From Chitinophagales bacterium (GTDB taxonomy: Bacteria > Bacteroidota > Bacteroidia > Chitinophagales > BACL12), in NCBI GenBank assembly GCA_020636645.1, contig JACJXO010000006.1, positions 3,501-67,500 of the forward strand: a DNA stretch of 64,000 nt, written 5' to 3'. Each line of letters starts with the position of its first letter. Position 1 is the stretch's first letter. The translations under genes and the position numbers were made by a program. Positions 35,448 through 43,949 of this stretch are shown here, piece by piece. The notes beneath the pieces were generated by a model that saw nothing but the letters and a program-made list of their open reading frames with translations, did no database searches and was not told the DNA's origin.

Positions 35448-35942
35448 ATGGACTTCAAACAAATTCAGGAACTTATCAAACTGGTTGGCAAAAGCGGCAT
35501 ATCTGAGCTGTCAATCGAGAACCAGGATATCAAACTGAAGATCAAGACAGGAACTACTTCACATGATACCCCGGTAGTTATGCCTCAAATGGTCATGCCT
35601 CCTGCGGTTCAGCAAGTTGCACCTGTAGCGCCCCCTCCTGTGCAGGCTTCTGAAAATAAACCGGTTGTAAAGGAATCTGATACAACTGCAGAAAACGGCA
35701 ACCTGATCACCATCAAGTCTCCTATTGTTGGAACGTTCTATCGCTCTCCGGGACCTGATAAGGAAGTGTTTGTCAAAGTAGGCGATGATATTGAGGTTGG
35801 CAGTGTATTGTGTATCATTGAGGCAATGAAACTATTCAATGAGATTGAAAGTGAATTTGCTGGAAAGATCGTGAAGATACTTGTAGATGATGCCAGCCCT
35901 GTAGAATTCGAACAACCCCTCTTCCTGATCGAGCCCCGTTAA
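35448..35942 (+). CDS. accB: biotin carboxyl carrier protein of acetyl-CoA carboxylase
   Basis: A 164-residue carrier. The N-terminal domain (MDFKQIQELIKLVGKSGISE) is followed by a flexible Pro/Val/Ala linker (residues about 45-75) and the biotinyl domain with IIEAMKLFNEIE near residue 124, where Lys of EAMK carries biotin. It begins five bases after efp and is followed 27 bases later by accC. Confidence 0.97.
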   Translation: MDFKQIQELIKLVGKSGISELSIENQDIKLKIKTGTTSHDTPVVMPQMVMPPAVQQVAPVAPPPVQASENKPVVKESDTTAENGNLITIKSPIVGTFYRSPGPDKEVFVKVGDDIEVGSVLCIIEAMKLFNEIESEFAGKIVKILVDDASPVEFEQPLFLIEPR

Positions 35943-35969
35943 TACTGAGAGGGTCAGAAAACGAGCCAC

Positions 35970-37319
35970 ATGTTCAAAAAAATACTGATCGCAAACCGCG
36001 GAGAGATTGCCCTCAGGGTGATCAGAACAGCCCGCGAAATGGGCATAAAAACGGTTGCGGTTTACAGCACGGCAGATAAAGACAGTCTGCCAGTCAGATT
36101 TGCAGATGAAGCTGTGTGTATAGGTCCGGCTCCGTCTAGAGAGTCATACCTGAGCATTCCCAACATCATGGCTGCGGCCGAAATCACAAATGCTGATGCC
36201 ATTCATCCCGGATACGGGTTCCTTAGTGAGAATGAGATGTTTGCAGACATCTGCCAGAAATATGGCATCAAGTTCATTGGTCCTCGTGCCGATCATATTC
36301 GCTCCATGGGCGATAAGATCACAGCCAAAGAATCTATGCGCAAGGCTGGCGTGCCGGTTGTTCCGGGTAGCGATGGGTTACTTAAGGATGTAGCAGACGC
36401 CCGTGAACAGGCCAAAAAGATCGGTTATCCGGTCATGCTAAAAGCTACTGCCGGTGGTGGTGGAAAGGGAATGCGGATCGTTTGGGGTGAGAAAGATCTG
36501 GAAAATGCATATGCCAGTGCAAGCACCGAGGCAAAAGCTTCTTTCAACAACGATGGCCTCTATATGGAGAAATTCATTGAAGAGCCAAGGCACATTGAAA
36601 TCCAGGTTGCCGGCGATCAATACGGCAAGGCCTGCCACCTTAGTGAACGTGACTGTTCTATTCAACGCAGACATCAGAAGCTTGTAGAAGAAAGCCCCTC
36701 TCCTTTTGTGGATGAAAAGTTACGGGAAAAGATGGGCGAAATTGCTGTCAGAGCGGCCGAAAGCATTGGCTATGAGGGTGTCGGAACCATTGAATTCCTG
36801 ACTGACAAGCATAAGAATTTCTACTTCATGGAGATGAACACCCGTATTCAGGTGGAACATCCTGTTACAGAGGAAGTAGTTGATTATGACCTGATCAAGG
36901 AACAGATCAAATTAGCTGCCGGCGAACCGATCAGTGGGAAGAATTATTATCCCATATTGCATGCCATGGAATGTCGCATCAACGCCGAAGACCCGTCACA
37001 GGGATTCAGACCCAGTCCGGGTAAGATCGTCAACTTCCATTCACCAAAAGGTCATGGTGTTCGTGTGGACACAGCTGTATATGCCGGCTATGTGATCCCC
37101 CCATATTATGACTCTATGATAGCCAAACTCATTTGTCGTGCACGTACCCGCGATGAGGTTATTCTGAAGATGCAGCGTGCACTGGATGAATTCATTGTAG
37201 AAGGAGTAAAGACCACTGTACCATTCCACAAGAAACTGATGCGAGATGAGCGATTCCGTGCCGGTGTATTTGACACGTCTTTCATGAACAGCTTTGACCT
37301 GACTGATCTGCCTTCCTGA
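35970..37319 (+). CDS. accC: biotin carboxylase subunit of acetyl-CoA carboxylase
   Basis: A 449-residue ATP-grasp enzyme that carboxylates the biotin on AccB. KILIANRGEIALRVIRTARE opens it. KATAGGGGKGMRIVW near residues 157-171 is the ATP lid, and RDCSIQRRHQKLVEE and FMEMNTRIQVEHPVTEE near 226-240 and 288-304 are active-site segments. The carboxyltransferase subunits AccA and AccD are not in the window. Last gene of the operon; its stop is three bases from the end of the convergent purC, leaving no room for a terminator. Confidence 0.98.
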   Translation: MFKKILIANRGEIALRVIRTAREMGIKTVAVYSTADKDSLPVRFADEAVCIGPAPSRESYLSIPNIMAAAEITNADAIHPGYGFLSENEMFADICQKYGIKFIGPRADHIRSMGDKITAKESMRKAGVPVVPGSDGLLKDVADAREQAKKIGYPVMLKATAGGGGKGMRIVWGEKDLENAYASASTEAKASFNNDGLYMEKFIEEPRHIEIQVAGDQYGKACHLSERDCSIQRRHQKLVEESPSPFVDEKLREKMGEIAVRAAESIGYEGVGTIEFLTDKHKNFYFMEMNTRIQVEHPVTEEVVDYDLIKEQIKLAAGEPISGKNYYPILHAMECRINAEDPSQGFRPSPGKIVNFHSPKGHGVRVDTAVYAGYVIPPYYDSMIAKLICRARTRDEVILKMQRALDEFIVEGVKTTVPFHKKLMRDERFRAGVFDTSFMNSFDLTDLPS

Positions 37320-37322
37320 TAA

Positions 37323-38258
37323 CTACAGCTTTTTCAGTGCATCAATGATGCGTGATTCTGTTTCTTCAGCCGAAGAATGGTCAGGAACGAAACTATTTCC
37401 TGTAACCTGCTGGTATAATTCCTGGTATCGTTCACTGATGTTCAGTACCACTTCATCAGTCATATCAGGGATCAGCTGACCCTCTTTCCCCATGAATCCG
37501 TGGCTGATCAGCCATTCTCTTACAAATTCTTTAGAGAGTTGTTTTTGTGGCTCTCCGGCAGCCTGTCTATCCTCATAACCTGCTGCATAGAAGTAACGGG
37601 AAGAATCAGGTGTGTGGATCTCATCCATCAGCATAATGTTACCATTGTGTACACCAAATTCATATTTGGTATCAACCAGGATCAGGCCTTGAGCAGCTGC
37701 ATATCTTGTTCCGAATGCAAATAACTGACGGGTAATTGTTTCCATCTGCAGATATTCTGCTTCCGGCACAATACCACGTGCTATGATCTCTTCTTTGCTG
37801 ATATCTTCATCGTGGCCTTCAGATGCTTTGGTAGTGGGTGTAATGATTGGTTCGGGAAAGGGGTCATGCTCACGGAGTCCATCAGGTACCTGCACCCCGC
37901 AAATAGTTCTTTTACCACTGCTATATTCTCTCCATGCATGCCCTGTAAGGTATCCTCTGATGACCATCTCTACTTTATAGGGCTGACATCGCAAACCGAT
38001 GGCTACTCTGGGGTCTGGTGTTTGCAGTAACCAAACCGGAACAATATGCTGCACCTGTTTCAGAAATCCTGCAGCGATCTGATTCAGGATCTGTCCTTTA
38101 TAGGGGATTGGTCTGGGCAGAACTACATCAAAGGCCGAGATCCTGTCGCTGGCAACCATGACCAGCAGATCTTCACCGATGGAATAGACATCTCTTACTT
38201 TTCCTCTGTAAAACCCTGTTTGCCCGGGTAGTTGATAATGTGTTTCTGCAACCGGCAT
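37323..38258 (-). CDS. purC: phosphoribosylaminoimidazole-succinocarboxamide synthase
   Basis: A 311-residue SAICAR synthase of purine synthesis, the monofunctional larger form. FYRGKVRDVYSIGEDLLVMV near residues 17-36 and DRISAFDVVLPRPIPYKG near 39-56 are the nucleotide site; EIHTPDSSRYFYA near 207 is the other signature. A GTG start at 38297 would lengthen it by 13 codons, but the promoter element at 38277-38284 lies inside that extension, so the ATG at 38258 is preferred. Confidence 0.96.
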   Translation of the reverse strand: MPVAETHYQLPGQTGFYRGKVRDVYSIGEDLLVMVASDRISAFDVVLPRPIPYKGQILNQIAAGFLKQVQHIVPVWLLQTPDPRVAIGLRCQPYKVEMVIRGYLTGHAWREYSSGKRTICGVQVPDGLREHDPFPEPIITPTTKASEGHDEDISKEEIIARGIVPEAEYLQMETITRQLFAFGTRYAAAQGLILVDTKYEFGVHNGNIMLMDEIHTPDSSRYFYAAGYEDRQAAGEPQKQLSKEFVREWLISHGFMGKEGQLIPDMTDEVVLNISERYQELYQQVTGNSFVPDHSSAEETESRIIDALKKL

Positions 38259-38276
38259 GTGCACTTGATTTACATC

Positions 38277-38284
38277 CAAAAGTA
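38277..38284 (-). promoter_or_regulatory. -7 element (TACTTTTG) of purC
   Basis: TACTTTTG on the minus strand, 18 bases before the purC ATG at 38258. It overlaps no other gene and fixes the purC start. No PurR-like box was recognised near it. Confidence 0.65.
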
Positions 38285-38296
38285 CACAGAAGCCCA

Positions 38297-40825
38297 CTAT
38301 TCGACCCTATAGCTCTGCAGGAGCTGCCCATCTGACACCACCAAAATGGGCAGTGGCTTGCTGGTCCACGCAGCTTTGCCACTCATGGGAAAAGGATCAG
38401 TTTCAATCAGGTTTCCATGCTCATCCAGCAGATAACTCTGTGCAGTTGTAGTGACATTGACAAGGATCCGGTATCCATTTGCACCATTCAACAGTTGAAG
38501 TGTGCAGGCCAGTGGATCGCCGGGGTCAGTATGAAACAGTACCTTTCCTGTTTGTTCAACGGCAAATATCCCTGCACTATTTGCATATATAATATCTGTC
38601 TGGCCATCTCCATTAATATCGGCCGCCAAAGCATGGTGTGCATCTGTAGCAAACGGGATAACTGTTGCATCGCCGTTCCAATTAATTTTCATCAGCTCAC
38701 CGCCTTTCTTCATCAATATCAGGCCATCCGGTTCTCTGGTTTTGTCAGGAACTGGGTCAAAAAGCCTGTCGGGTGGAACTGATGAAGGAGGAAAGCGTAA
38801 ATCACCACTTCTGCTTCTTACCTGCAATTCATTTGTTTCTGTAAGAAAATACAAATAATCTTTGCCGTTACTGCTGCAATGCATGACGCGGGTGGTCACT
38901 ACACCGGTCTTTAGAGGTTTCCATCCGGTAAGCGGCTTGCCATTTCTATAGAACCCATATGTATTTCCATTACTACAACCTGCAAACATCCTGTAGTCTC
39001 CATCATGTTCATAATCTATAGCTGACAGGCCGGATGTAACGGGTGCGCTGATGCGAATGGGAAAACCTTCCACATCATTACCTTTCATATCTACCAGCTG
39101 AATAGCATGACTGGTTGCGAACAGCAACTGGTACTTTCGGTTGTTGTAGAAATCAACTGTAGATATATTTCCAACAAGCGGTTGCTCCAACGCCTTCTTC
39201 CACAACAACCGGCCTTTCGTATCGATCAGATATAGCTGGTTCAGGCTATCCTGCAGTACAAAACAATCTGTTTCTGTAAGCTGATTATAGAGCGCCACCG
39301 GGCCATTCATTACCGGAGCATCCAGTTCAACAGCCCATGAACCACCAGGCTCTTCTTCCACAGCGGCGGGCAGGTAGGCATTGATCAGGAATAACCCGTT
39401 GTGAGGATTCATCTGCACCACCAATGGGTTGATCTTGTCAGAAAAGACCAACTGATCTCTGACAGGTTCATCAAACAAGTTGCTCCATGCGTCAAGATCA
39501 AGAAACAATAGTTGGTTCCAAGCAGAAAGCTGAACGCTGTCAATCAGTTTCATTGCAGACCGGTCAGCAAGGACAGATCTGCTCCAGCCGGCATCAATAC
39601 AGTCTTCAATGGAAGACAGGTATGGAGAGAACAGCAAATAATCATCTATGCGTGTGCAAAAAGTTGAATCAGATATTCCTGCCATCGATCTAAGAACAGA
39701 AGAAGGTGCCATTCTGTACACCAACTTTTCCCGGTAATTCAGAGGCTCTGCATCCATCATGGGCGTCAGTCTGTCCAGGGCATCTGTTTTTCGGGTTGAC
39801 ACTGCGAATATTTGTTCAAAATGGATTGATGTATCCCGGAACATAGAGGCCGCTGTTGCCCACGAAGAGCCTACCCAGTCATTCCAGTAATTTTGATATT
39901 CATCCAGTGCCAGCTGGTCTCCCTGCAATATGGTTCTGAATTCTTGCCCGGGCATGCGTTCCCAAACAAAATCAGTTTCGGCAGGTAATACGGATGACAA
40001 GCCGGACTTACCCGAAGCAGTAGAAAGATATGGGTGCAGTGTCTGGTTATTGGTGCCTGCCTCCATATACCCATCAATGAGCAACATGCCTGTAGATTCT
40101 TTGCATTGCAACACCGCCCATCCTGCAGGTGGATTCAACTCCTGTCCTGGAAAAACCGGAAATCTTCCTTTAGTTTGAAGATAAGATAGCATGGACGGCA
40201 GGTACAAGTAAAATTTATTGCCTTCTACCGGAGCAGAATGAACAGCCTGAAAACCTTCATCCACAGAGATACCATTCTTCTCTTCCAGGCAGTTCAAAGC
40301 ATTTTCAACCAGAAAGGAAGATTCTGATATCATGATCAGATCATCTTTTCTGGCCAAATACAGTTTCAGATCATCATAGGTTATATGGTAAATCAGATCT
40401 TTGCCTGACCTGCGCTCTTCAATAATAGCAGAAACGCTATCAGGATTGGGCAAATGCTGTTCGGGTTTAAGGCTATGGATACCATCGGCATATAAAATCA
40501 GCAAGAGGTCTGGTGCTTTATTACCTGACTGATAGGCAGCCAGAACCCACTCGGTCCTGATGCTGTCCAGGTGAAATGCATCAGTTAGGAACCTCAATGT
40601 TTTTGTACTCTGTATCAGATCATCCAGCAATGGAAAAGAATACTGATTGCTCAGAGAATCGCTAAGCCACATTAGCTGGCCTTGGCCACCAGTTACTAAA
40701 ACAGGTGAAGTAAAAATGCCTTGCCAGGGATCGCTATACTTCTTCCAGCGTATCCAATTCTGCTGCCAGGCAATAACCGACACTGCCGCCAAAACGATCA
40801 GCGCTGCTCCAAGAATCTTTTTCAT
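38297..40825 (-). CDS. membrane-anchored DUF3352-like protein with C-terminal beta-propeller
   Basis: An 842-residue protein. Residues 3-20 (ILGAALIVLAAVSVIAW) form a single membrane anchor or uncleaved signal. The first 550 residues have no recognised enzymatic motif and may be a DUF3352-type domain; the resemblance is weak. The last 290 residues are propeller-like, with strand blocks YLIDTKGRLLWKKAL and LAADINGDGQTDIIYANSAG (an FG-GAP/VCBS-like calcium loop) and VLFHTDPG. It probably faces the periplasm. The role is unknown. It is divergent from DUF423 with abutting promoter elements and lies just upstream of purC. Confidence 0.65.
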   Translation of the reverse strand: MKKILGAALIVLAAVSVIAWQQNWIRWKKYSDPWQGIFTSPVLVTGGQGQLMWLSDSLSNQYSFPLLDDLIQSTKTLRFLTDAFHLDSIRTEWVLAAYQSGNKAPDLLLILYADGIHSLKPEQHLPNPDSVSAIIEERRSGKDLIYHITYDDLKLYLARKDDLIMISESSFLVENALNCLEEKNGISVDEGFQAVHSAPVEGNKFYLYLPSMLSYLQTKGRFPVFPGQELNPPAGWAVLQCKESTGMLLIDGYMEAGTNNQTLHPYLSTASGKSGLSSVLPAETDFVWERMPGQEFRTILQGDQLALDEYQNYWNDWVGSSWATAASMFRDTSIHFEQIFAVSTRKTDALDRLTPMMDAEPLNYREKLVYRMAPSSVLRSMAGISDSTFCTRIDDYLLFSPYLSSIEDCIDAGWSRSVLADRSAMKLIDSVQLSAWNQLLFLDLDAWSNLFDEPVRDQLVFSDKINPLVVQMNPHNGLFLINAYLPAAVEEEPGGSWAVELDAPVMNGPVALYNQLTETDCFVLQDSLNQLYLIDTKGRLLWKKALEQPLVGNISTVDFYNNRKYQLLFATSHAIQLVDMKGNDVEGFPIRISAPVTSGLSAIDYEHDGDYRMFAGCSNGNTYGFYRNGKPLTGWKPLKTGVVTTRVMHCSSNGKDYLYFLTETNELQVRSRSGDLRFPPSSVPPDRLFDPVPDKTREPDGLILMKKGGELMKINWNGDATVIPFATDAHHALAADINGDGQTDIIYANSAGIFAVEQTGKVLFHTDPGDPLACTLQLLNGANGYRILVNVTTTAQSYLLDEHGNLIETDPFPMSGKAAWTSKPLPILVVSDGQLLQSYRVE

Positions 40826-40833
40826 TTGCACAA

Positions 40834-40841
40834 TACCTTTG
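40834..40841 (+). promoter_or_regulatory. -7 element (TACCTTTG) for the DUF423 gene
   Basis: TACCTTTG on the plus strand, 59 bases before the ATG at 40901. Together with the minus-strand element it forms TACCTTTGCAAAACTA, two -7 elements abutting and pointing at each other. Confidence 0.5.
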
Positions 40842-40849
40842 CAAAACTA
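40842..40849 (-). promoter_or_regulatory. -7 element (TAGTTTTG) of the DUF3352-like gene
   Basis: TAGTTTTG on the minus strand, 16 bases before the ATG at 40825. It abuts the plus-strand element for DUF423. Confidence 0.6.
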
Positions 40850-40900
40850 CAAGGGTCAATATCAGCCCAATACACAAACCTTTGGTTCAATGTACAGAAT

Positions 40901-41290
40901 ATGAAGCAAGTAACACTGATCAGAACTGCGACCATTTCCGGAGCTATAGCGGTAGCTGCCGGGGCACTTGGGGCACATGGACTTGAAGGACGTATAACGA
41001 CAGAATTACTGACGGCTTTTCAAACAGGAGCCCGTTACCATTTAGTACACAGTGTCGTGCTTTTGGTGCTGGCTCTAAATTCAGGTAACCAATACAAGTC
41101 AGGTTTTTGGCTAATCACAGCAGGCATTCTGCTCTTCTCCGGATCCTTGTATGGTTTAGCGCTAAGCTCCCTGGCAGGTTTACAATTGTCCATACTAGGT
41201 CCGCTCACTCCGGCAGGCGGGTTGCTGCTGATTGCCGGTTGGCTGGTTACAGGCTGGCGGGCTGCACAAATAAAAAAGGGCGGTATTTGA
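40901..41290 (+). CDS. DUF423 family small membrane protein
   Basis: A 129-residue protein with four hydrophobic segments. SGAIAVAAGALGAHGLEGR near residues 12-30 and FQTGARYHLVHSVVLL near 41-56 are the DUF423 signature; LYGLALSS and LGPLTPAGGLLLIAGWL are in the second half. Function is unknown. An upstream in-frame extension to 40721 would run antisense through the neighbouring gene and is not supported. The last four codons and the stop are part of the hairpin that terminates the convergent OmpA operon. Confidence 0.92.
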   Translation: MKQVTLIRTATISGAIAVAAGALGAHGLEGRITTELLTAFQTGARYHLVHSVVLLVLALNSGNQYKSGFWLITAGILLFSGSLYGLALSSLAGLQLSILGPLTPAGGLLLIAGWLVTGWRAAQIKKGGI

Positions 41291-41299
41291 TACCGCCCT
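41271..41299 (-). terminator. intrinsic terminator of the T9SS operon, overlapping the DUF423 stop
   Basis: Arms AGGGCGGTAT (41277-41286) and ATACCGCCCT (41290-41299) enclose a 3-base loop, and six T follow on the minus strand. It ends the OmpA gene 20 bases downstream of its stop. The left arm encodes the last codons of DUF423, whose TGA (41288-41290) lies in the loop and second arm. On the plus strand no T-run follows, so it should act one way only. Confidence 0.88.
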
Positions 41300-41318
41300 G
41301 TATTGCTAACCTGATTGG

Positions 41319-43919
41319 TTATTTACACTTGAAACTTACTTTCTTGGAGTCAAAGGTACATCCGCCTTTTTCAACTGCCTTTACACCTACTACCAGGTTC
41401 TGAGGAGTGGTGGTGTTGATCTTGGTAGTAACATTTGTCAGCATCACATCGCCCAACTGTAATGACTTCAGGATGAAAATATCGCCTTTAGCAGTAGTAC
41501 CATCAGACAGTGCTGTTGCATTTTCATTTTTAAAATCAGCATCAGAGACTGTTCCGGAGGCTTTCAGCTTCACAAAGAATTCATCGCTGACCATTGCGAT
41601 ATCCAGACTTGGAGACATGTTCAGGATATAGGTTGTGGCTTCAGCACCATTTACCATGGCAGAACCTTCATAGAATGCACCTTTCTTGGTAAGCTTGGTA
41701 TCTACGCTGGCTTTATCGGCAGTTCCACCGGTATCGCCACCACCAGTATTGGTGTTGGTCTTGCCTCCATCAGCTCCATCATTGTTGCTGTCTCCTCCAT
41801 CCTCATCCAACTGCTGCAGATCTTCCAGGCGCTTCTGACGATCCATATCTTCTTTCTCCTTCTTCTCACGTTCCAGAGCTTTCAGTGCGTCGATCTCAGA
41901 CTGGTTGTATGTAATGTTTGTATTCGGGATCTCGCCAATGATGGTAAACTCCGTGCGACGGTTAATAGCATGTTCTTCTTCAGAACATTTTACTCCGTTC
42001 TTACACTTATTCTTAAGTTTTGTTTCACCATAGCCTGTAGCAACCAGTCGGGCTGAATCAATTCCCTTTCCAACCAGGTAGTTCACTACAGACTGGGCAC
42101 GGCGCTGGCTGAGGTCCAGGTTATAGGAATCAGAACCGCGACTATCTGTATGAGATCCAACCTCTGCGATAATGGCAGGGTTGTCAATCATTACATTATA
42201 CAATGAATCAAGTGAAGGATAGGACTCCGGACGAAGTTCAGCTCTATCCAGCTCATAATAGATGTTCTTGACCTCGATCTCTTTTTTGATAGGGATCTTT
42301 TCAATATACACGTCCACATACAAAGTGTCATCCAGCAGGAGTCCAACTGTACTGGTTTTTGCCTTGCCCTGGTAGTAGCCATCCTTGATGGCTGTAACTG
42401 TATAATTCTCAAACTCTGAACCCCGGTAGAATTCAAACATCTTCGCAGAAGAGCTTGCCGCAGAATCGATCTTACCGGCAGATGCCAGCAACTCTACCGC
42501 TGCGCCATCAACCTGTGCACTATCCTTCACGTCAAAAACACGACCCATGATAGTAAATACAGGCGGAATGATATATCTGTACTGATAGATATCATCACAA
42601 CAGGTCTCACCCTTTACAGAGTATCCTCCAGAACGGTTAGAAACAAAGAATCCTGCACGGAAAGTTCTTTCATTCTTGCTGTCAGTGGAATAATAGAAAT
42701 CATCTACTGAGCTATTAATAGGAAATCCAACATTCATTGGGTTTTTCCAGCTTTTCAGTCCACCTGTTACACGATAGATATCCAATCCACCTACATTGAT
42801 CAGGCCATTTGAGCTGAAATACAGCACTTCTTCCTTTTTGCTGTAAAAGGGTGTGATCTCATCACCCATGGTGTTGATCTTACGGCCACAGTTTTGCGGA
42901 GCTGTATATTCAGCGCCCTTATTTCTTACCTCTGAGTACCAGATATCCATTCCACCAACAGTTCCTTCCCTGTTAGACGCAAAATAGAGGATCTCTTTCC
43001 CTTTGTACTCTCCGATACATGGATGAGTAGTTGTAAACCCGTAGGCAGCATTGACATCGTTCAATGGCTTTGGCTTACTCCATTCTCCTGCTGCATATTC
43101 ACTTACATAAATGTTACAGATCATTTGCAGACTATCGTTCGGGTTACACTCTGTAAAGTAGAATCGTTTACCATCCAGAGAATAGCTTCCATTTCCGGTA
43201 TGTGCCGGAGAATCATTAAAGGGACCTGATATCATCTCACCCTTGGCCCAGCCTTCACCTTGCTGCTTGGCTTCAAAGATGCGGCTGCGCAATTCAGTCT
43301 TTTTGTTTGCTCCCATGTCTATCACTTCTTCAGACACCAGTGAAGCATACACCAGCTTATCGTTGTCGGGATTATATCTGGGAGAAAAGTCTGTATAGGG
43401 GTTATTGATATTGCGGTTCAGGTGAGTGATCTCCACTTCCTCAGGTTGCTCCAGCAGAGCGAGTGCCAGATCACAACCTTTCAGGTCATTCTTTGCCAAC
43501 CGCTTATAATAAGCTGCCTGAGAACCCCGCATTCTGGTTTTATTGAATGCCTTGAACTCATCAGCTGCTGCCTGATATTTGGCATTATACTTCATGCTGA
43601 GAGCATAGTAATACTGGGCTTCCGGAAAGTTTGTCGGATCGAGTTTGAAAGCCTTCTGAAACCATGTCTCAGAATTCTTATAATCCCGGGCCTTGAAGTA
43701 GGCATCTGCCAGGTGGAAAGCCACATAAGGTTCGCCGTCTTCATTAAACTCCTGTAAATAGATATCAATAGCGTTATAGTATGAGCCTGATTTTACCAGT
43801 TCATCTGCCATCATTACGTTCCTGTTCACTTTGATCTTCTTCCCACTAGTCTGGGCCATAGTGAACGCTGCACTGCCCAACACGATGGCAGCCAGCAGAA
43901 CGAATTTCATTTGTTTCAT
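41319..43919 (-). CDS. OmpA-family protein with TPR, propeller and a degenerate retropepsin-like tail
   Basis: An 866-residue exported protein. In order: a signal peptide (KFVLLAAIVLGSAAFTMA); TPR-like repeats (about 35-150, with AFHLADAYFKARDYKNSETW); a PD40/WD40-like propeller (about 165-430); a CarboxypepD_reg-like domain (about 450-545); an OmpA peptidoglycan-binding domain (about 555-665, EVGSHTDSRGSDSYNLDLSQ, RRAQSVVNYLVGKGI); a Lys/Glu coil and a Gly/Asn/Thr linker; and a last domain (about 737-866) laid out like a retropepsin but with NMS where the catalytic Asp-Thr-Gly would be. Up to the OmpA domain it resembles the PorE/OmpA proteins tied to T9SS. It follows PorP by 30 bases and ends the operon. 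Confidence 0.85.
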   Translation of the reverse strand: MKQMKFVLLAAIVLGSAAFTMAQTSGKKIKVNRNVMMADELVKSGSYYNAIDIYLQEFNEDGEPYVAFHLADAYFKARDYKNSETWFQKAFKLDPTNFPEAQYYYALSMKYNAKYQAAADEFKAFNKTRMRGSQAAYYKRLAKNDLKGCDLALALLEQPEEVEITHLNRNINNPYTDFSPRYNPDNDKLVYASLVSEEVIDMGANKKTELRSRIFEAKQQGEGWAKGEMISGPFNDSPAHTGNGSYSLDGKRFYFTECNPNDSLQMICNIYVSEYAAGEWSKPKPLNDVNAAYGFTTTHPCIGEYKGKEILYFASNREGTVGGMDIWYSEVRNKGAEYTAPQNCGRKINTMGDEITPFYSKKEEVLYFSSNGLINVGGLDIYRVTGGLKSWKNPMNVGFPINSSVDDFYYSTDSKNERTFRAGFFVSNRSGGYSVKGETCCDDIYQYRYIIPPVFTIMGRVFDVKDSAQVDGAAVELLASAGKIDSAASSSAKMFEFYRGSEFENYTVTAIKDGYYQGKAKTSTVGLLLDDTLYVDVYIEKIPIKKEIEVKNIYYELDRAELRPESYPSLDSLYNVMIDNPAIIAEVGSHTDSRGSDSYNLDLSQRRAQSVVNYLVGKGIDSARLVATGYGETKLKNKCKNGVKCSEEEHAINRRTEFTIIGEIPNTNITYNQSEIDALKALEREKKEKEDMDRQKRLEDLQQLDEDGGDSNNDGADGGKTNTNTGGGDTGGTADKASVDTKLTKKGAFYEGSAMVNGAEATTYILNMSPSLDIAMVSDEFFVKLKASGTVSDADFKNENATALSDGTTAKGDIFILKSLQLGDVMLTNVTTKINTTTPQNLVVGVKAVEKGGCTFDSKKVSFKCK

Positions 43920-43949
43920 ATGCTAAGTTTACGCTTTACTTTAGGTAGA

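Noticed and set aside
40721..40900. An upstream extension of the DUF423 frame
   Set aside because: It crosses the promoter and runs antisense to the neighbouring gene; the family start is at 40901.
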